Below are positions 24,727 to 35,174 of a stretch of DNA of 64,000 bases, one piece after another. Location of the stretch: contig CAJGBY010000005.1 in NCBI GenBank assembly GCA_904501735.1, positions 50,697 through 114,696 of the forward strand, in the 5' to 3' direction. Every line of letters begins with the position of its first letter. The stretch's first letter is position 1. Position numbers and translations under genes: made by a program. The notes beneath the pieces are model-generated. The model did no database searches. It was given only the letters and a program-made list of their open reading frames with translations, and had not been told where the DNA came from. Origin of the DNA: an uncultured Muribaculaceae bacterium (GTDB lineage Bacteria > Bacteroidota > Bacteroidia > Bacteroidales > Muribaculaceae).

Positions 24727-27700
24727 ATGCAAAAAATGGCATTAAGATTGTTATTGTTGCTTACAATATTTGTAGGTGGCAATATTTTTGCGTATGCTGG
24801 TGAAGCCGTAGCAAAGAAGGGCGTTATTCGCGTGAAGTTGCAACCAGAGGTAGCACTTCAATTGGGAAAAACACCTCGCATGCAAACTGCAGGCGTGTTG
24901 AAGACCGGAATTACCCCTCTCGACGCATCGGCAAAAGCTATTAAGGCTTACAGTATTCGCAGAGTTTTCCCTTATGCGCCAAAGTTTGAGGCACAAAGGG
25001 CAAAATACGGTCTTGATCGTTGGTATGAAATTACCTTCGATGAAGGAGTAACTAATGCAAAAGCTTTGAGCGTGTTGAAGCAAACAGCAGGCGTACAAGA
25101 TGCACACTGCATTGTTCCAATGGAGCTAAAGGAAAGTACAACATTCCGTAAAGCAACAGCGGCACCAAAGGCAGCGAGCTCAGCAATGCCTTTCAACGAC
25201 CCTCGTTTGCCATCACAATGGCACTATTTCAACGATGGTAGCTTGGCACAAAGCAAGGCTGGAGCCGACATCAACTTGTTTGAAGCGTGGAAGATTACCA
25301 CAGGTAGCAACAAGGTGACAGTGGCAATTATCGACGGTGGTATCGACATGTCACACGAAGACCTTGCAGCCAATGTAGCAAAGAACGAAGCTGAGTTGAA
25401 TGGTAAGGCAGGTGTCGACGATGACGGTAACGGATATATCGACGATATTTATGGCTGGAACTTCTGTACTAATTCAGCTGAAATCTATCCACACGACCAC
25501 GGTACACACGTGGCTGGTACAGTTGCTGCTGTGAACAACAACGGTATCGGTGTAGCAGGTGTAGCAGGTGGTGATGGTACTCCAGGTTCGGGTATTAAAA
25601 TGATCTCTGTTCAAGTGTTCGACTCTCGTTCAGGTTCGGGTGATGCCGACTTCGCAGCAGCATTGGTATATGCTGCAGAACGCGGAGCAACAATCGCTCA
25701 ATGTTCATGGGGTTGGGGTTCAGCCGACTACAAAGAACAATCGGTACTTGATGCAATCGACTATTTCACCGATGCAGCTCGTAGCGAAAACATGAATGGT
25801 GGTCTATGTATCTTCGCAGCAGGTAACGATGGTGCAACAGGTAACTGGTATCCTGGTTGCTATGAACCAGTAGTTGCAGTAGCAGCGATGGGCGACGACT
25901 TGACTCCAACAACTTATTCAAACTATGGCGAATGGGTAGATGTAGTAGCACCTGGTGGTCTTTTGGACTACGGTGATGCACATGGTATTTTGAGTACACT
26001 TCCTGACAACTCTTATGGTTTCAGCGAAGGTACATCAATGGCAACTCCTCATGTGTCGGGTATTGCAGCACTATTCTTGTCAAAGCATGGTAAGGCAGAG
26101 TTGATCAACGAAACACTTCGTCAACAACTTATCACTTCGGTTAACGATTTCTACACACTAAATCCAGCAGCCGAAGGATTGTTCGGTAGTGGATATGTTG
26201 ATGCAGCTAAGGCTCTTGCAATGGGCGACGGAACAGCTCCATCGGCAGTGTCATCGTTCAGCGTATATCCAGGACAAGACAATGTAACACTTGGTTGGAT
26301 TATTCCAGCATCAAGCGACAACAATGTAAACAATCACATTTTGTATTACAGCAAAACCGCATTTGACGCAAATAGCGACTTGAGCGCAGTGTCAACAAAG
26401 GTTATCGATACAAAATTCCTATCATCGGGTGACTCAATCACATACGAATTGACAGGTCTTGAATCGCTTACAACTTACTACTTTGCGATGAAGGCTGTGA
26501 ATCGTTGGGGTAATGCATCAGAATTGTCTCCAGTAGTGAGCGCAACAACAAATGCAGGTCCAAAGATGACAATCGACAAGAGCTCAATTTCATTGACAGT
26601 GAAGGCTGGTGTTGCATCAGCAGTAACATTCAATGTGGGCAACCAAGACGAAGGTTTGTTGAAGTGGAATGGTCTTGCACGCACTACACAACAAACTATC
26701 AGCACTCGCGCACTTAACAATCGTCCTCTTGTACCATCGGTTAAGCCATTCAACGGCAAGCTAAGCTCAGAAAAGGCTACTACTTATGCAGTAGTGAGAG
26801 GCGAAGGTTTCCATCAAGATGAATATCCAGTAGAAATGGCATATTTCGATGCATACTATGCAAGCATCGGTGAAACAGATACATCATTGCCTAACTCGGC
26901 TGCACAATGGTTCTATGTTGATCCTAATGAATATCCAGAAGGTTTCAACTTGACAGCAGTGAAGAAGACTTCTTTCTATGGTGAATCGGCAGTGGTTCAA
27001 ATCTACAAGGGAAGTAACTTGACACAAGCTAATTTGGCTCAAGAAATCACTCCAACATCATTCTATTCTGATATGGTAGTGAGACTTAATGAGCAAATGT
27101 ACTTTGCACCAGGTGAATCATTCTGGGTAGTATATCATTTCCCTGCACAAGAAGCTGCTTACCCACTTGGCTTGGCTACAGCAAAAGACGAAGCTTATGC
27201 TGGCTATAGCTACATGAGTAACGACATGGGTAAGACATGGGTGAAGGTTGTAGATGTATTGAAGGGTAGCGCTTACGAAGCACTTGGCAACAATGTATCT
27301 TGGGCTATTACAGCAATGAGCCAAAACCCTGACTGGAGCGAAGTTCTTGTTCTTAATCCAAATGAAGGTTCTGTTAAGTATAACGAAAAGCAAGAAGTAT
27401 CAGTAACTACAAACGGCGAACCTCTAATCAATGGTACTTATAAGTTCAACATTCGATTCAACACTAACGAATCGGCAGCTAATCAGTTGAAGATCCCAGT
27501 AACATTGACAGTTTCGGGTAATACAGCTAAAATGAAGGGCCCAAAGATTGTTGATTTCGGCAATCTACTTGTAGGTCAAGAAAAGACTCTTACAGTTGAG
27601 GTTTACAACGAAGGTTATGGCATATTTGGTTACTATGGCTCATTGAGTGGTAATAGAATCACTTGCTCATCGGCAAACTTCAAGGCACCAAGTTATATCT

Positions 27701-30700
27701 CTGGTGGTTTCCCAGCTCGTGCAACATCAACATTTGAAGTTACATTTGCACCACAAGAAGCAGGAAGCTTGACAGGCGTTCTTACATTCAAGAATGGCGA
27801 CAACACTACTTACAGCATTACTCTACAAGGTGTGGCAACTGAGCCAGCTAAGATTGTAGTAGATCCAGCTGAAGTGAAGGTAGGTGATCTTGCTGTGGGT
27901 GGCGAAGAAGTGAAGGCTACATTCAATATCAAGAACGAAGGTAAGTACCCACTTGAATATGTATTCCCTAAGTTCAGCAATGAAACTATCGAAGGTAGCA
28001 CATCAAAGGCTCATAAGTTTGGTTACACAGCCCTTACTAACTTGAATGGCGATACAACATTCGCTTATGATGGCAATTCAGAACTTATCGGCGCTACTGA
28101 TATCACATCGGTATTCAGCGATGATAACTATTTCTCTAAGCCTATTTCATTAGGATTTGCATTCCCATTCTATGGTAAGACTTACGAAAATATCTACATA
28201 AACAGTTTCGGTGGTTTGCAATTTGCTATTGGCGAATACACATTGCGCGCACCAGTGAGCGAAAGCTCTTATGGTACTGAAAATGTAGGTTACATCTCAG
28301 CTTATGGTTATCAATTGCAATTTGGTCCTGATTCAAAGATTGAGTATGCAAAACAAGATGGTAAGTTTGTGGTTAAGTACAGCAATGTATTAGCACTTGT
28401 ATACGATCAAGAATATACTCCAGTATCATTCCGCATTGCATTGTCATCAAATGGTGATATCGAAGTGTTCTACGATAGCTACGATCCAATGTCAATGAAC
28501 TTGTTCCAAGAAGGTTCAACATTGTATTGCGGTATCCTTGACCCAGCTTGTGCTGATGCGTTGACAATGACTTCGGCTGATATCGCTGACTATTGGGGAC
28601 AAAATGATGATCTTGCAGGCGACATGTATGTGAATTTCACTAACCAATCATCAGTGAAGTTCGTTGCACCAAAGCCAAACATGGTAACAGCACTTAGCTC
28701 AACATCGGGCGTTGTAAACCCAGGCGAAACAGCTATTATTGAAGCAACTCTTAAGGCAGACGAAACAATGAATGCTGGCGAAAACTTCAATAATATCGTA
28801 ATCTTAAGCAATGACCCAGTAAATGGAACAGCATTTGTTAAGTTTACAGCTAATATCGTAGGCGATGAGTTGCTTCCAGTGGTAGCACTTGAATCAAACG
28901 ATATCAACTTTGGTAAGGTGTTCCGTACATCGGATACAAAGGTGGTAGTTACTGTGAAGAATACTGGTAAGAAGGTGATGGAAGTAACTGAAGTGAAGGC
29001 TGAAAACAATGTGGTAACATTTGAAGCTACAGTTCCATTCGCAATCGAACCAGGTATGTCAAAGGACATCGTGGTAACTATCCCAACAGAAAATGAAGGT
29101 GCAGTAGCCGACGCTATCACAGTGGTTACAAATGCTGGCGAAGTGAAGGCAAATATCGCTGGTGAAGTGATTGGTGTACCAACATTGGATTTGAGCTACA
29201 ATGAAATCAAGAGCACACTTAACAGTGGTGATGAATTGAAGGCTCCTCTTACTATTACAAATAATGGTAATGAAACTCTATTGTACTCTATCACACCAAA
29301 TCCTGAATATATCTCATTCAGCGAAGAATTTAGTGCTGATTCAAAGGTGTCGTATGCATATACAGCATCAATTGATGGCGCAGGCGCTAAATATGATTGG
29401 GTAGACATCGAAACAACAGGTCTTGGTGAACAAAACAACTTCACATACTATAACTCTCACGACTTCGTGGCAGTAGAACTTCCATTCGAATTCCCATTCT
29501 ATGGTAAGAAGTATAGCAAGATGTATGTTTACAACACTGGTTTCGTATCATTCACTGAACGCAATGACGATAAGGTGTGGCCAGAACCACCAGCAGCATT
29601 CCCAGGTGGAACAGTTTATACAAACTTGATCGCACCATATTGGGGCTTGCATACAATGGACCAAACTAAGTCAGCAGGTACTTATCACTATGTAACCGAA
29701 AACGAAGCTATTATTTCGTGGATGGAATATGGTAACACAATGAACATGGGCGTATGTTATCAATTGATTATGCGCAAAGATGGTTCATTCAAGTTCCAAT
29801 ACAAGGGCTTAGGTGATTATGCAGTTATCTATAGCGCATTCGGTCTTGCTGGTTTGTCAAACGAAGATGGCTCAAACGGTGTTAAGATTCCAGAACGCTA
29901 TATCCAATTCGGAAATGCAGTAGAATTCACACCAGTAGTAGAAGTAGCAGTAGCTGCTGGCGAAAATCGCGTTGTTGACATCGAAGTTCTTACTGATAAG
30001 TTGGCAGGTGTTTACAATAGCGCAATCAAGTTGAATTCAAATGTACCAGGTAAGGAAAAGGTAGAATTGCCTATCGAACTAACTATTAATGGTGTTGCTA
30101 AGCCAGTGTTCCCAACAGATACTATCGTAGTAGAACGCATCATCGGTTCTTATGATGGTTATCGTGAAGACCTACCAGTAGGTGGTGTAACAGGTATGGG
30201 CGCAATGTATGAAGCAGGATTCAAGATTGAAAACCAAGGAACAGCTGCATTCACTATTACAAATGTAGTGAACGGTGGTCCTTCAATCTATGATGATTGG
30301 TTCGATATGTATACTCCAATCTTCAGCACTTACTATTATGCTCCAGAACTTGATTGGATAACAGGTGAACCAACAGGTAACTATGCTTGGACTCAATATT
30401 ACGATTATTTACCAGTAACTGTTGACAATAATGGAGTATATTTCACTATTCCAATGATTGACTATACAACAGCTTACACTCCTGGTGTATATGACATTCC
30501 ATTGACATTCCACTACAACGAAAGTGATGTGGCAGTGGTGAATGTGAGATTTATCGTAACTCCAGCTCCAGTAGCATCTCTTGATAAGAGTGAAATTCGT
30601 GTAGAAAACGCTACCGACTCACACAAGAGCGTTGAAACAGTGACATTGAGCAATGTGGGTCAATATAAGATGACTTACGAACTTCGTATGGACCCAACAG

Positions 30701-32574
30701 GTGTTGGCGAAGTGCTTGATGAAAACGACGGTGGTGGTATCGCTCCAATGGAAGCTAAATCGGCAGTGAAGATGTTGTCGGTTGCAGTTGATTCTCCTCT
30801 ACGCGCTAATATTAATACTAATATTGTGCCAATGGCTAAGAGTACTAATGTAATGGAAGCTCCACAAGACTTCGAACACAATAGCGCTCTATTCTATCCT
30901 GTAATGCCAGGTAACAACACTACTTACCAATATGGTGCAGGTAACACTTATAGCCAATATAAGACAGCTACAGCATTCGTAGCTCCTGAAGAAGGTTTCA
31001 ATATCTCACACATCTATACAGCGACTTATGTGGGTAATCTTACTAATGTAGACTTGGTGGTAGAAGTGGTGAGAGGCGCTCAATCAGGCGATCCAACAAC
31101 TGGTACAGTGGTTGGTAAGGGTACATTCCACATCGATTCAATGGATGGCGCTAACTTCATTGTAATGGCTCTTGATAAGGCTGTTTACATGAACCCTAAC
31201 GAAGAATTCCATGTAATTATCACTTATCCTGTGGGTGTTGAATACCCAGGTTACTTGTGCTACAAAGAAGAAGCAGTAGTATCTAACCGTTACATGGCTT
31301 ATGTAGAAGGTTACGGATGGTTTGACTTGGCTACAATGTTCAAGGAAGACTATGGTTCATTGGGTCACTTGGTAACTTGTCTTGAAACAGTGGCAGGTGA
31401 TGCATGGGTTAAGCTATTGAACGAACCTAAGAGCGGCGTGCTTGAAGCTCCAGCTGAAGGTGGCAATGGCGGTAGCACAGGTGGCGATGACTTCGGTGGT
31501 GGCGCAGTGGCTCCATTGAATGTATCGGCTGATGGCTCTGCAGTTGAATTGCAAATCCAAATCGATGCTTCGGCAGCTCCTCTTGTGAAGGGTAATAAGG
31601 CTGTGCTTGTGATCAAGACAAGCGATCCTACACAACCAGTTATCAACTTCCCAATCTATCTTGATAAGAATGGCGCTCCAGTGATTACAGCTCCTACAGG
31701 AACTGTATATGCTAAGGAAGCTGAAAAGACTACTGTAAATGTAGTGGTAGCCGACGAAGATGGCGACGACTTTACATTGGCATTTAGCTCACCAGCACAA
31801 TTGGCAAGCATTAAGAGCGTAACAGCTGTGAATAATGCTGAATTGACATTCGCTGCAGCCGAAGATGGTACTTACGCAGTAAGCGGTGCATCACAAGGCG
31901 TGAATGTTGAAATAGAAATCGCTCCTAACTATGGCGATGCAGGTAAGTATGCATTTACATTGACTGCTGTAGATGCTCATGCTAACGAAGCTCAAGCTAT
32001 CGTGAACTACGAAGTAGAGCATGTGAACCGCGCTCCTGAAGCTGTGGCTGTTGAAGACATTGAATTGGCTCTTGATGCAGCTTCTCCAGTGATTTCATAT
32101 GAAACTATGTTCATCGAACCAGATGAAGACAAGATGACTTACACAATGACACTATCAAATAACGGTGTGGTAACAGCGTTTACAACTGAAAGTGGTGTAA
32201 TCTTCGTGGGTACAGCCGAAGGTGAAGTGGAAGTAACTGTTGTGGCTACCGATGTATATGGTGCTTCTACAAGCAACACATTCAAGGTGATTGTATCACG
32301 CACAACTGGTATCGACGAAAATAGTCTAAATGCTAAGGTTGAGGTATATCCTAACCCAGTAGCTGAAACATTGTATGTAACTTGTGGCTTCTCGGCTAAC
32401 GAAACAGCTTACACAATCTATGCAGCTAATGGTGCTAAGGTTTACAGCTCAGTAGAGGCATCGGCTCAAGGTGAAGCGAAAGCAATCAATGTGGCTGAAC
32501 TAGCTGAAGGTGTATATATCTTGCAGGTAGCAACTGCTGAAGGTACAGCTACCTTCCATGTTGTTAAGAAGTAA
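24727..32574 (+). CDS. giant S8 (subtilisin-like) serine peptidase with T9SS sorting domain
   Basis: 2615 residues with a signal peptide (cleavage near residue 25) and a propeptide-like stretch (30-140). The subtilase domain has its full triad: Asp203 (AIIDGGID), His258 (HGTHVAG) and Ser437 (GTSMATPH), with oxyanion Asn367. Then come a fibronectin III-like domain (about 500-610) and many ASPD/choice-of-anchor beta domains. Two blocks with an FPFYGKxY core (about 1146 and 1590) look duplicated. A Gly/Asp-rich linker near 2240-2260 precedes cadherin-like repeats and a C-terminal type A T9SS sorting domain (VEVYPNPVAETLYV...). The protein should be secreted through the Por system and attached to the surface. 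Confidence 0.92.
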   Translation: MQKMALRLLLLLTIFVGGNIFAYAGEAVAKKGVIRVKLQPEVALQLGKTPRMQTAGVLKTGITPLDASAKAIKAYSIRRVFPYAPKFEAQRAKYGLDRWYEITFDEGVTNAKALSVLKQTAGVQDAHCIVPMELKESTTFRKATAAPKAASSAMPFNDPRLPSQWHYFNDGSLAQSKAGADINLFEAWKITTGSNKVTVAIIDGGIDMSHEDLAANVAKNEAELNGKAGVDDDGNGYIDDIYGWNFCTNSAEIYPHDHGTHVAGTVAAVNNNGIGVAGVAGGDGTPGSGIKMISVQVFDSRSGSGDADFAAALVYAAERGATIAQCSWGWGSADYKEQSVLDAIDYFTDAARSENMNGGLCIFAAGNDGATGNWYPGCYEPVVAVAAMGDDLTPTTYSNYGEWVDVVAPGGLLDYGDAHGILSTLPDNSYGFSEGTSMATPHVSGIAALFLSKHGKAELINETLRQQLITSVNDFYTLNPAAEGLFGSGYVDAAKALAMGDGTAPSAVSSFSVYPGQDNVTLGWIIPASSDNNVNNHILYYSKTAFDANSDLSAVSTKVIDTKFLSSGDSITYELTGLESLTTYYFAMKAVNRWGNASELSPVVSATTNAGPKMTIDKSSISLTVKAGVASAVTFNVGNQDEGLLKWNGLARTTQQTISTRALNNRPLVPSVKPFNGKLSSEKATTYAVVRGEGFHQDEYPVEMAYFDAYYASIGETDTSLPNSAAQWFYVDPNEYPEGFNLTAVKKTSFYGESAVVQIYKGSNLTQANLAQEITPTSFYSDMVVRLNEQMYFAPGESFWVVYHFPAQEAAYPLGLATAKDEAYAGYSYMSNDMGKTWVKVVDVLKGSAYEALGNNVSWAITAMSQNPDWSEVLVLNPNEGSVKYNEKQEVSVTTNGEPLINGTYKFNIRFNTNESAANQLKIPVTLTVSGNTAKMKGPKIVDFGNLLVGQEKTLTVEVYNEGYGIFGYYGSLSGNRITCSSANFKAPSYISGGFPARATSTFEVTFAPQEAGSLTGVLTFKNGDNTTYSITLQGVATEPAKIVVDPAEVKVGDLAVGGEEVKATFNIKNEGKYPLEYVFPKFSNETIEGSTSKAHKFGYTALTNLNGDTTFAYDGNSELIGATDITSVFSDDNYFSKPISLGFAFPFYGKTYENIYINSFGGLQFAIGEYTLRAPVSESSYGTENVGYISAYGYQLQFGPDSKIEYAKQDGKFVVKYSNVLALVYDQEYTPVSFRIALSSNGDIEVFYDSYDPMSMNLFQEGSTLYCGILDPACADALTMTSADIADYWGQNDDLAGDMYVNFTNQSSVKFVAPKPNMVTALSSTSGVVNPGETAIIEATLKADETMNAGENFNNIVILSNDPVNGTAFVKFTANIVGDELLPVVALESNDINFGKVFRTSDTKVVVTVKNTGKKVMEVTEVKAENNVVTFEATVPFAIEPGMSKDIVVTIPTENEGAVADAITVVTNAGEVKANIAGEVIGVPTLDLSYNEIKSTLNSGDELKAPLTITNNGNETLLYSITPNPEYISFSEEFSADSKVSYAYTASIDGAGAKYDWVDIETTGLGEQNNFTYYNSHDFVAVELPFEFPFYGKKYSKMYVYNTGFVSFTERNDDKVWPEPPAAFPGGTVYTNLIAPYWGLHTMDQTKSAGTYHYVTENEAIISWMEYGNTMNMGVCYQLIMRKDGSFKFQYKGLGDYAVIYSAFGLAGLSNEDGSNGVKIPERYIQFGNAVEFTPVVEVAVAAGENRVVDIEVLTDKLAGVYNSAIKLNSNVPGKEKVELPIELTINGVAKPVFPTDTIVVERIIGSYDGYREDLPVGGVTGMGAMYEAGFKIENQGTAAFTITNVVNGGPSIYDDWFDMYTPIFSTYYYAPELDWITGEPTGNYAWTQYYDYLPVTVDNNGVYFTIPMIDYTTAYTPGVYDIPLTFHYNESDVAVVNVRFIVTPAPVASLDKSEIRVENATDSHKSVETVTLSNVGQYKMTYELRMDPTGVGEVLDENDGGGIAPMEAKSAVKMLSVAVDSPLRANINTNIVPMAKSTNVMEAPQDFEHNSALFYPVMPGNNTTYQYGAGNTYSQYKTATAFVAPEEGFNISHIYTATYVGNLTNVDLVVEVVRGAQSGDPTTGTVVGKGTFHIDSMDGANFIVMALDKAVYMNPNEEFHVIITYPVGVEYPGYLCYKEEAVVSNRYMAYVEGYGWFDLATMFKEDYGSLGHLVTCLETVAGDAWVKLLNEPKSGVLEAPAEGGNGGSTGGDDFGGGAVAPLNVSADGSAVELQIQIDASAAPLVKGNKAVLVIKTSDPTQPVINFPIYLDKNGAPVITAPTGTVYAKEAEKTTVNVVVADEDGDDFTLAFSSPAQLASIKSVTAVNNAELTFAAAEDGTYAVSGASQGVNVEIEIAPNYGDAGKYAFTLTAVDAHANEAQAIVNYEVEHVNRAPEAVAVEDIELALDAASPVISYETMFIEPDEDKMTYTMTLSNNGVVTAFTTESGVIFVGTAEGEVEVTVVATDVYGASTSNTFKVIVSRTTGIDENSLNAKVEVYPNPVAETLYVTCGFSANETAYTIYAANGAKVYSSVEASAQGEAKAINVAELAEGVYILQVATAEGTATFHVVKK

Positions 32575-32588
32575 TATGACTGAAATTT

Positions 32589-32655
32589 AGCGAGCTGATT
32601 GAGTTCGGCTCGCTCTTGAATAGGTGAGGGCTTGCACTTAGTGGTGCGAGCCCTC
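32589..32655 (+). terminator. two successive hairpins after the subtilase gene
   Basis: First stem AGCGAGC (32589-32595) with GCTCGCT (32608-32614). Second stem GAGGGCTTGCAC (32626-32637) with 32644-32655, 12 bp with one G-T pair, 6-nt loop. The T-run after each is short. Confidence 0.6.
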
Positions 32656-32689
32656 ATTGTTTCGATATATGTGTGCTTGGTTATGGGCA

Positions 32690-32766
32690 TAAAAAAAGGG
32701 ACCGCTCTTCACAGATGGGTCACCTTTCCATAACCAAAATTCAAGTATATTATTGTTTGTTGTTTA
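32690..32766 (-). ncRNA. candidate small RNA with own promoter and terminator
   Basis: On the minus strand a promoter (next entry) is followed by about 75 nt without an open frame, ending in an intrinsic terminator: AAAGGTGACC (complement of 32718-32727) pairs with GGTCCCTTT (complement of 32695-32703) with one bulged T, then seven T. The 5' part is A-rich and unpaired (AACAACAAACAATAATA). The unit lies between the subtilase gene and der, beyond the der terminator, so it is not the tail of either neighbour. I do not recognise the family. Confidence 0.6.
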
Positions 32767-32771
32767 TATTA

Positions 32772-32803
32772 CAAAGATAACCTATCGTTTATAATTGTGC
32801 AAG
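32772..32803 (-). promoter_or_regulatory. promoter of the candidate small RNA at 32690-32766
   Basis: Minus strand CTTG (complement of 32800-32803), 20 nt, TATCTTTG (complement of 32772-32779). Confidence 0.65.
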
Positions 32804-32812
32804 TTTTAAAAA

Positions 32813-32849
32813 GAGAAATCGCCTTAGCCTCGGAAGGATAAAGCGATTT
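32813..32849 (-). terminator. terminator of the der gene
   Basis: On the minus strand AAATCGCTTTA (complement of 32839-32849) pairs with TAAGGCGATTT (complement of 32816-32826) with one G-T pair, followed by TCTCTTTTT. Confidence 0.7.
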
Positions 32850-32856
32850 TCTTTTA

Positions 32857-34173
32857 TTATTTTTCTCTCATATACACATTGATAGGAGTACCAGAGAATT
32901 CCCAATTTTCGCGAATCTTGTTTTCAAGATAGCGGCGATATGGATCTTTCACCCATTGAGGCAAGTTGCAGAAGAAGATGAAAGTAGGTACTGGAGCACC
33001 CTTAAGCATTGTGATATATTTGATCTTCACATATTTGCCCTTAGTTGCTGGAGGTGGGTAAGCAGCGATAGCTTCTTGCATAACCTCGTTAAGCTTAGAT
33101 GTAGGCACTGTGCGTTGACGATTTTCGTACACCTTAACAGCTTCTTCAAGCACGCGGTGAATGCGTTGCTTAGTAAGCGCTGAACCGAAGATGATAGGGA
33201 AGTCGGTGAATGGAGCAAGGCGCTTGCGAATAGTGTCCTCGAAGTGCTTGATAGCTACTTGGCTCTTGTCTTCCACAAGGTCCCACTTGTTCACAACCAC
33301 CACAAGACCCTTCTTGTTGCGATTTACAAGCGAGAAGATGTTGACATCTTGGCTTTCGATGCCTCGAGTGGCGTCGATCATAAGGATACATACATCACTA
33401 TTTTCGATGGCACGGATACTGCGAATAACTGAGTAGTACTCGATATCTTCGTTTACCTTGCCTTTCTTGCGAATACCTGCTGTGTCGACAAGATAGAAGT
33501 CGAAACCAAACTTATTGTAGTGAGTGTAGATACTATCGCGAGTTGTACCAGCAATTTCGGTAACGATGTTGCGTTCTTCGCCAATGAAAGAGTTGATGAT
33601 AGACGATTTACCAGCGTTAGGACGACCTACGATGGCAAAACGAGGAAGTTTTTCGAGCGCTTCGTCGTTTTTGATGTCCTCAGGCATGCGCTTAACGATT
33701 TCGTCGAGCAAGTCGCCAGTACCGCTACCAGTCATAGCCGAAATAGAGAATGGGTCGCCAAGTCCGAGAGAATAGAATTCAGCTTCGGCATAGATAGAGT
33801 CGCCCTTTTCGGCCTTATTAGTAACAAGAATTACGGGTTTCTTGGCACGGCGCAAGATAGCAGCCACATGGTCGTCGAGGTCGGTAACACCATTGGTGAT
33901 GTCGACCATAAATAGAATGATGTCGGCTTCTTCGATAGCGATAGCTACTTGCTTGTTGATTTCTTCTTCGAAAATATCTTCCGAATTGACAACCCAACCA
34001 CCAGTGTCGACCACTGAGAATTCGCGTCCACACCAATCGAACTTTCCGTATTGGCGGTCGCGTGTAGTACCCGAAGTATCATCAACGATGGCACTACGAG
34101 TTTGAGTCAATCGGTTGAAAAGAGTGGATTTGCCCACATTAGGGCGTCCCACGATTGCTACTAAGTTTCCCAT
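32857..34173 (-). CDS. der: ribosome biogenesis GTPase Der
   Basis: 438 residues with the two tandem GTPase domains that define Der (EngA). First domain: GRPNVGKSTLF (7-17), DTGG, TNKAE; second domain: GRPNAGKSSIINS (about 181), DTAG, NKWD. The C-terminal KH-like domain follows from about 355 and ends VYMREK. Der acts in 50S subunit maturation. It is encoded 49 bp downstream of era, so the two GTPases are probably one transcript; a TATATTTG box (complement of 34209-34216) between them could give der an extra promoter. Confidence 0.97.
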   Translation of the reverse strand: MGNLVAIVGRPNVGKSTLFNRLTQTRSAIVDDTSGTTRDRQYGKFDWCGREFSVVDTGGWVVNSEDIFEEEINKQVAIAIEEADIILFMVDITNGVTDLDDHVAAILRRAKKPVILVTNKAEKGDSIYAEAEFYSLGLGDPFSISAMTGSGTGDLLDEIVKRMPEDIKNDEALEKLPRFAIVGRPNAGKSSIINSFIGEERNIVTEIAGTTRDSIYTHYNKFGFDFYLVDTAGIRKKGKVNEDIEYYSVIRSIRAIENSDVCILMIDATRGIESQDVNIFSLVNRNKKGLVVVVNKWDLVEDKSQVAIKHFEDTIRKRLAPFTDFPIIFGSALTKQRIHRVLEEAVKVYENRQRTVPTSKLNEVMQEAIAAYPPPATKGKYVKIKYITMLKGAPVPTFIFFCNLPQWVKDPYRRYLENKIRENWEFSGTPINVYMREK

Positions 34174-34222
34174 AATATCTATGTATCGTTATAATCTATT
34201 TAATGTTGCAAATATACGGAGT

Positions 34223-35104
34223 TTATTCGATGTAACCGAACGAACGCAGTATGTTTTCTCTATTTCGCCAGTCTTTTTCTACTTTTACGAACATTTCCAA
34301 GTAAACTCGTTTTTGGAAGAATGCTTCGATGTCCTTGCGCGCTTCGATACCCACTCGCTTGAGTTTGGTACCACCTTTACCGATAAGAATCGCCTTTTGG
34401 CTGTCGCGTTCGGCATAAATTACTGCCATGATGTGGATAGAATCTTCGGTTTCGTCAAATTTTTCCACGATGGCTTGCACTGCGTAAGGAATTTCTTGGT
34501 CGTAGTCGAGCAAGATTTTCTCACGAATGATTTCGGTGACGAAAAAGCGTGCTGGCTTGTCGGTGAGCGCGTCCTTACCAAAGAATGGAGGAGAGTCAGG
34601 AAGTAGACTCACGATGCGCTTCATGAGTGTGTCGACATTGAAGTGTTCCTTAGCCGATGTTGGATAGATTTCGGCATTAGGAATGAGTTTCTTCCATTGA
34701 TCAACCTTGGCTACGAGTTCGTCTTGACCTTTTAGAAGGTCGATTTTGTTGATAACAAGCAGTGTAGGTACATTGCACTTGACTACCGATTCCACGAATT
34801 CGAGGTTTTTCTCAGGCGATTCGATGACATCGGTAACATACACGATGATGTCGGCATCGGTGAGCGCGCCTTTCGAAAATTCAAGCATACTTTCTTGTAG
34901 CTTGTATTTTGGTTTCAACACGCCTGGGGTGTCGGAGAACACAATCTGGTAGTCGTCGGTGTTTACGATACCCATAATACGGTGTCGTGTGGTTTGCGCT
35001 TTTGATGTAATGATGGAGATGCGTTCGCCCACGAGCTCATTCATGATTGTAGATTTTCCTACGTTGGGATTGCCTACAATGTTTACGAAACCTGCCTTGT
35101 GCAT
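34223..35104 (-). CDS. era: GTPase Era
   Basis: 293 residues. G1 GNPNVGKST, G3 DTPGV, G4 NKID and a C-terminal KH domain with ILIGKGGTKLKRVG, which binds the 3' end of 16S rRNA. Era checks maturation of the 30S subunit. The gene belongs to a conserved run DUF177-rpmF-fabH-era-der on the minus strand, though a terminator and a hairpin separate fabH from era. Confidence 0.97.
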   Translation of the reverse strand: MHKAGFVNIVGNPNVGKSTIMNELVGERISIITSKAQTTRHRIMGIVNTDDYQIVFSDTPGVLKPKYKLQESMLEFSKGALTDADIIVYVTDVIESPEKNLEFVESVVKCNVPTLLVINKIDLLKGQDELVAKVDQWKKLIPNAEIYPTSAKEHFNVDTLMKRIVSLLPDSPPFFGKDALTDKPARFFVTEIIREKILLDYDQEIPYAVQAIVEKFDETEDSIHIMAVIYAERDSQKAILIGKGGTKLKRVGIEARKDIEAFFQKRVYLEMFVKVEKDWRNRENILRSFGYIE

Positions 35105-35105
35105 A

Positions 35106-35170
35106 GTCCTATAATGGTTGTTTTTGTGGTGTAATGTGCAGATTTACTGCACGATATCATTATTTCAAGT
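35106..35170 (-). other. leader of era
   Basis: The roughly 60 bp between the fabH terminator and the era start (35106-35170) hold the hairpin listed separately and no further gene. The start and end are given in minus-strand reading order. Confidence 0.3.
35136..35152. promoter_or_regulatory. small hairpin in the era leader
   Basis: GTGCAG (35136-35141) with CTGCAC (35147-35152), 5-nt loop, about 30 bp before the era start codon. Role unknown. Confidence 0.45.
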
Positions 35171-35174
35171 AAAC

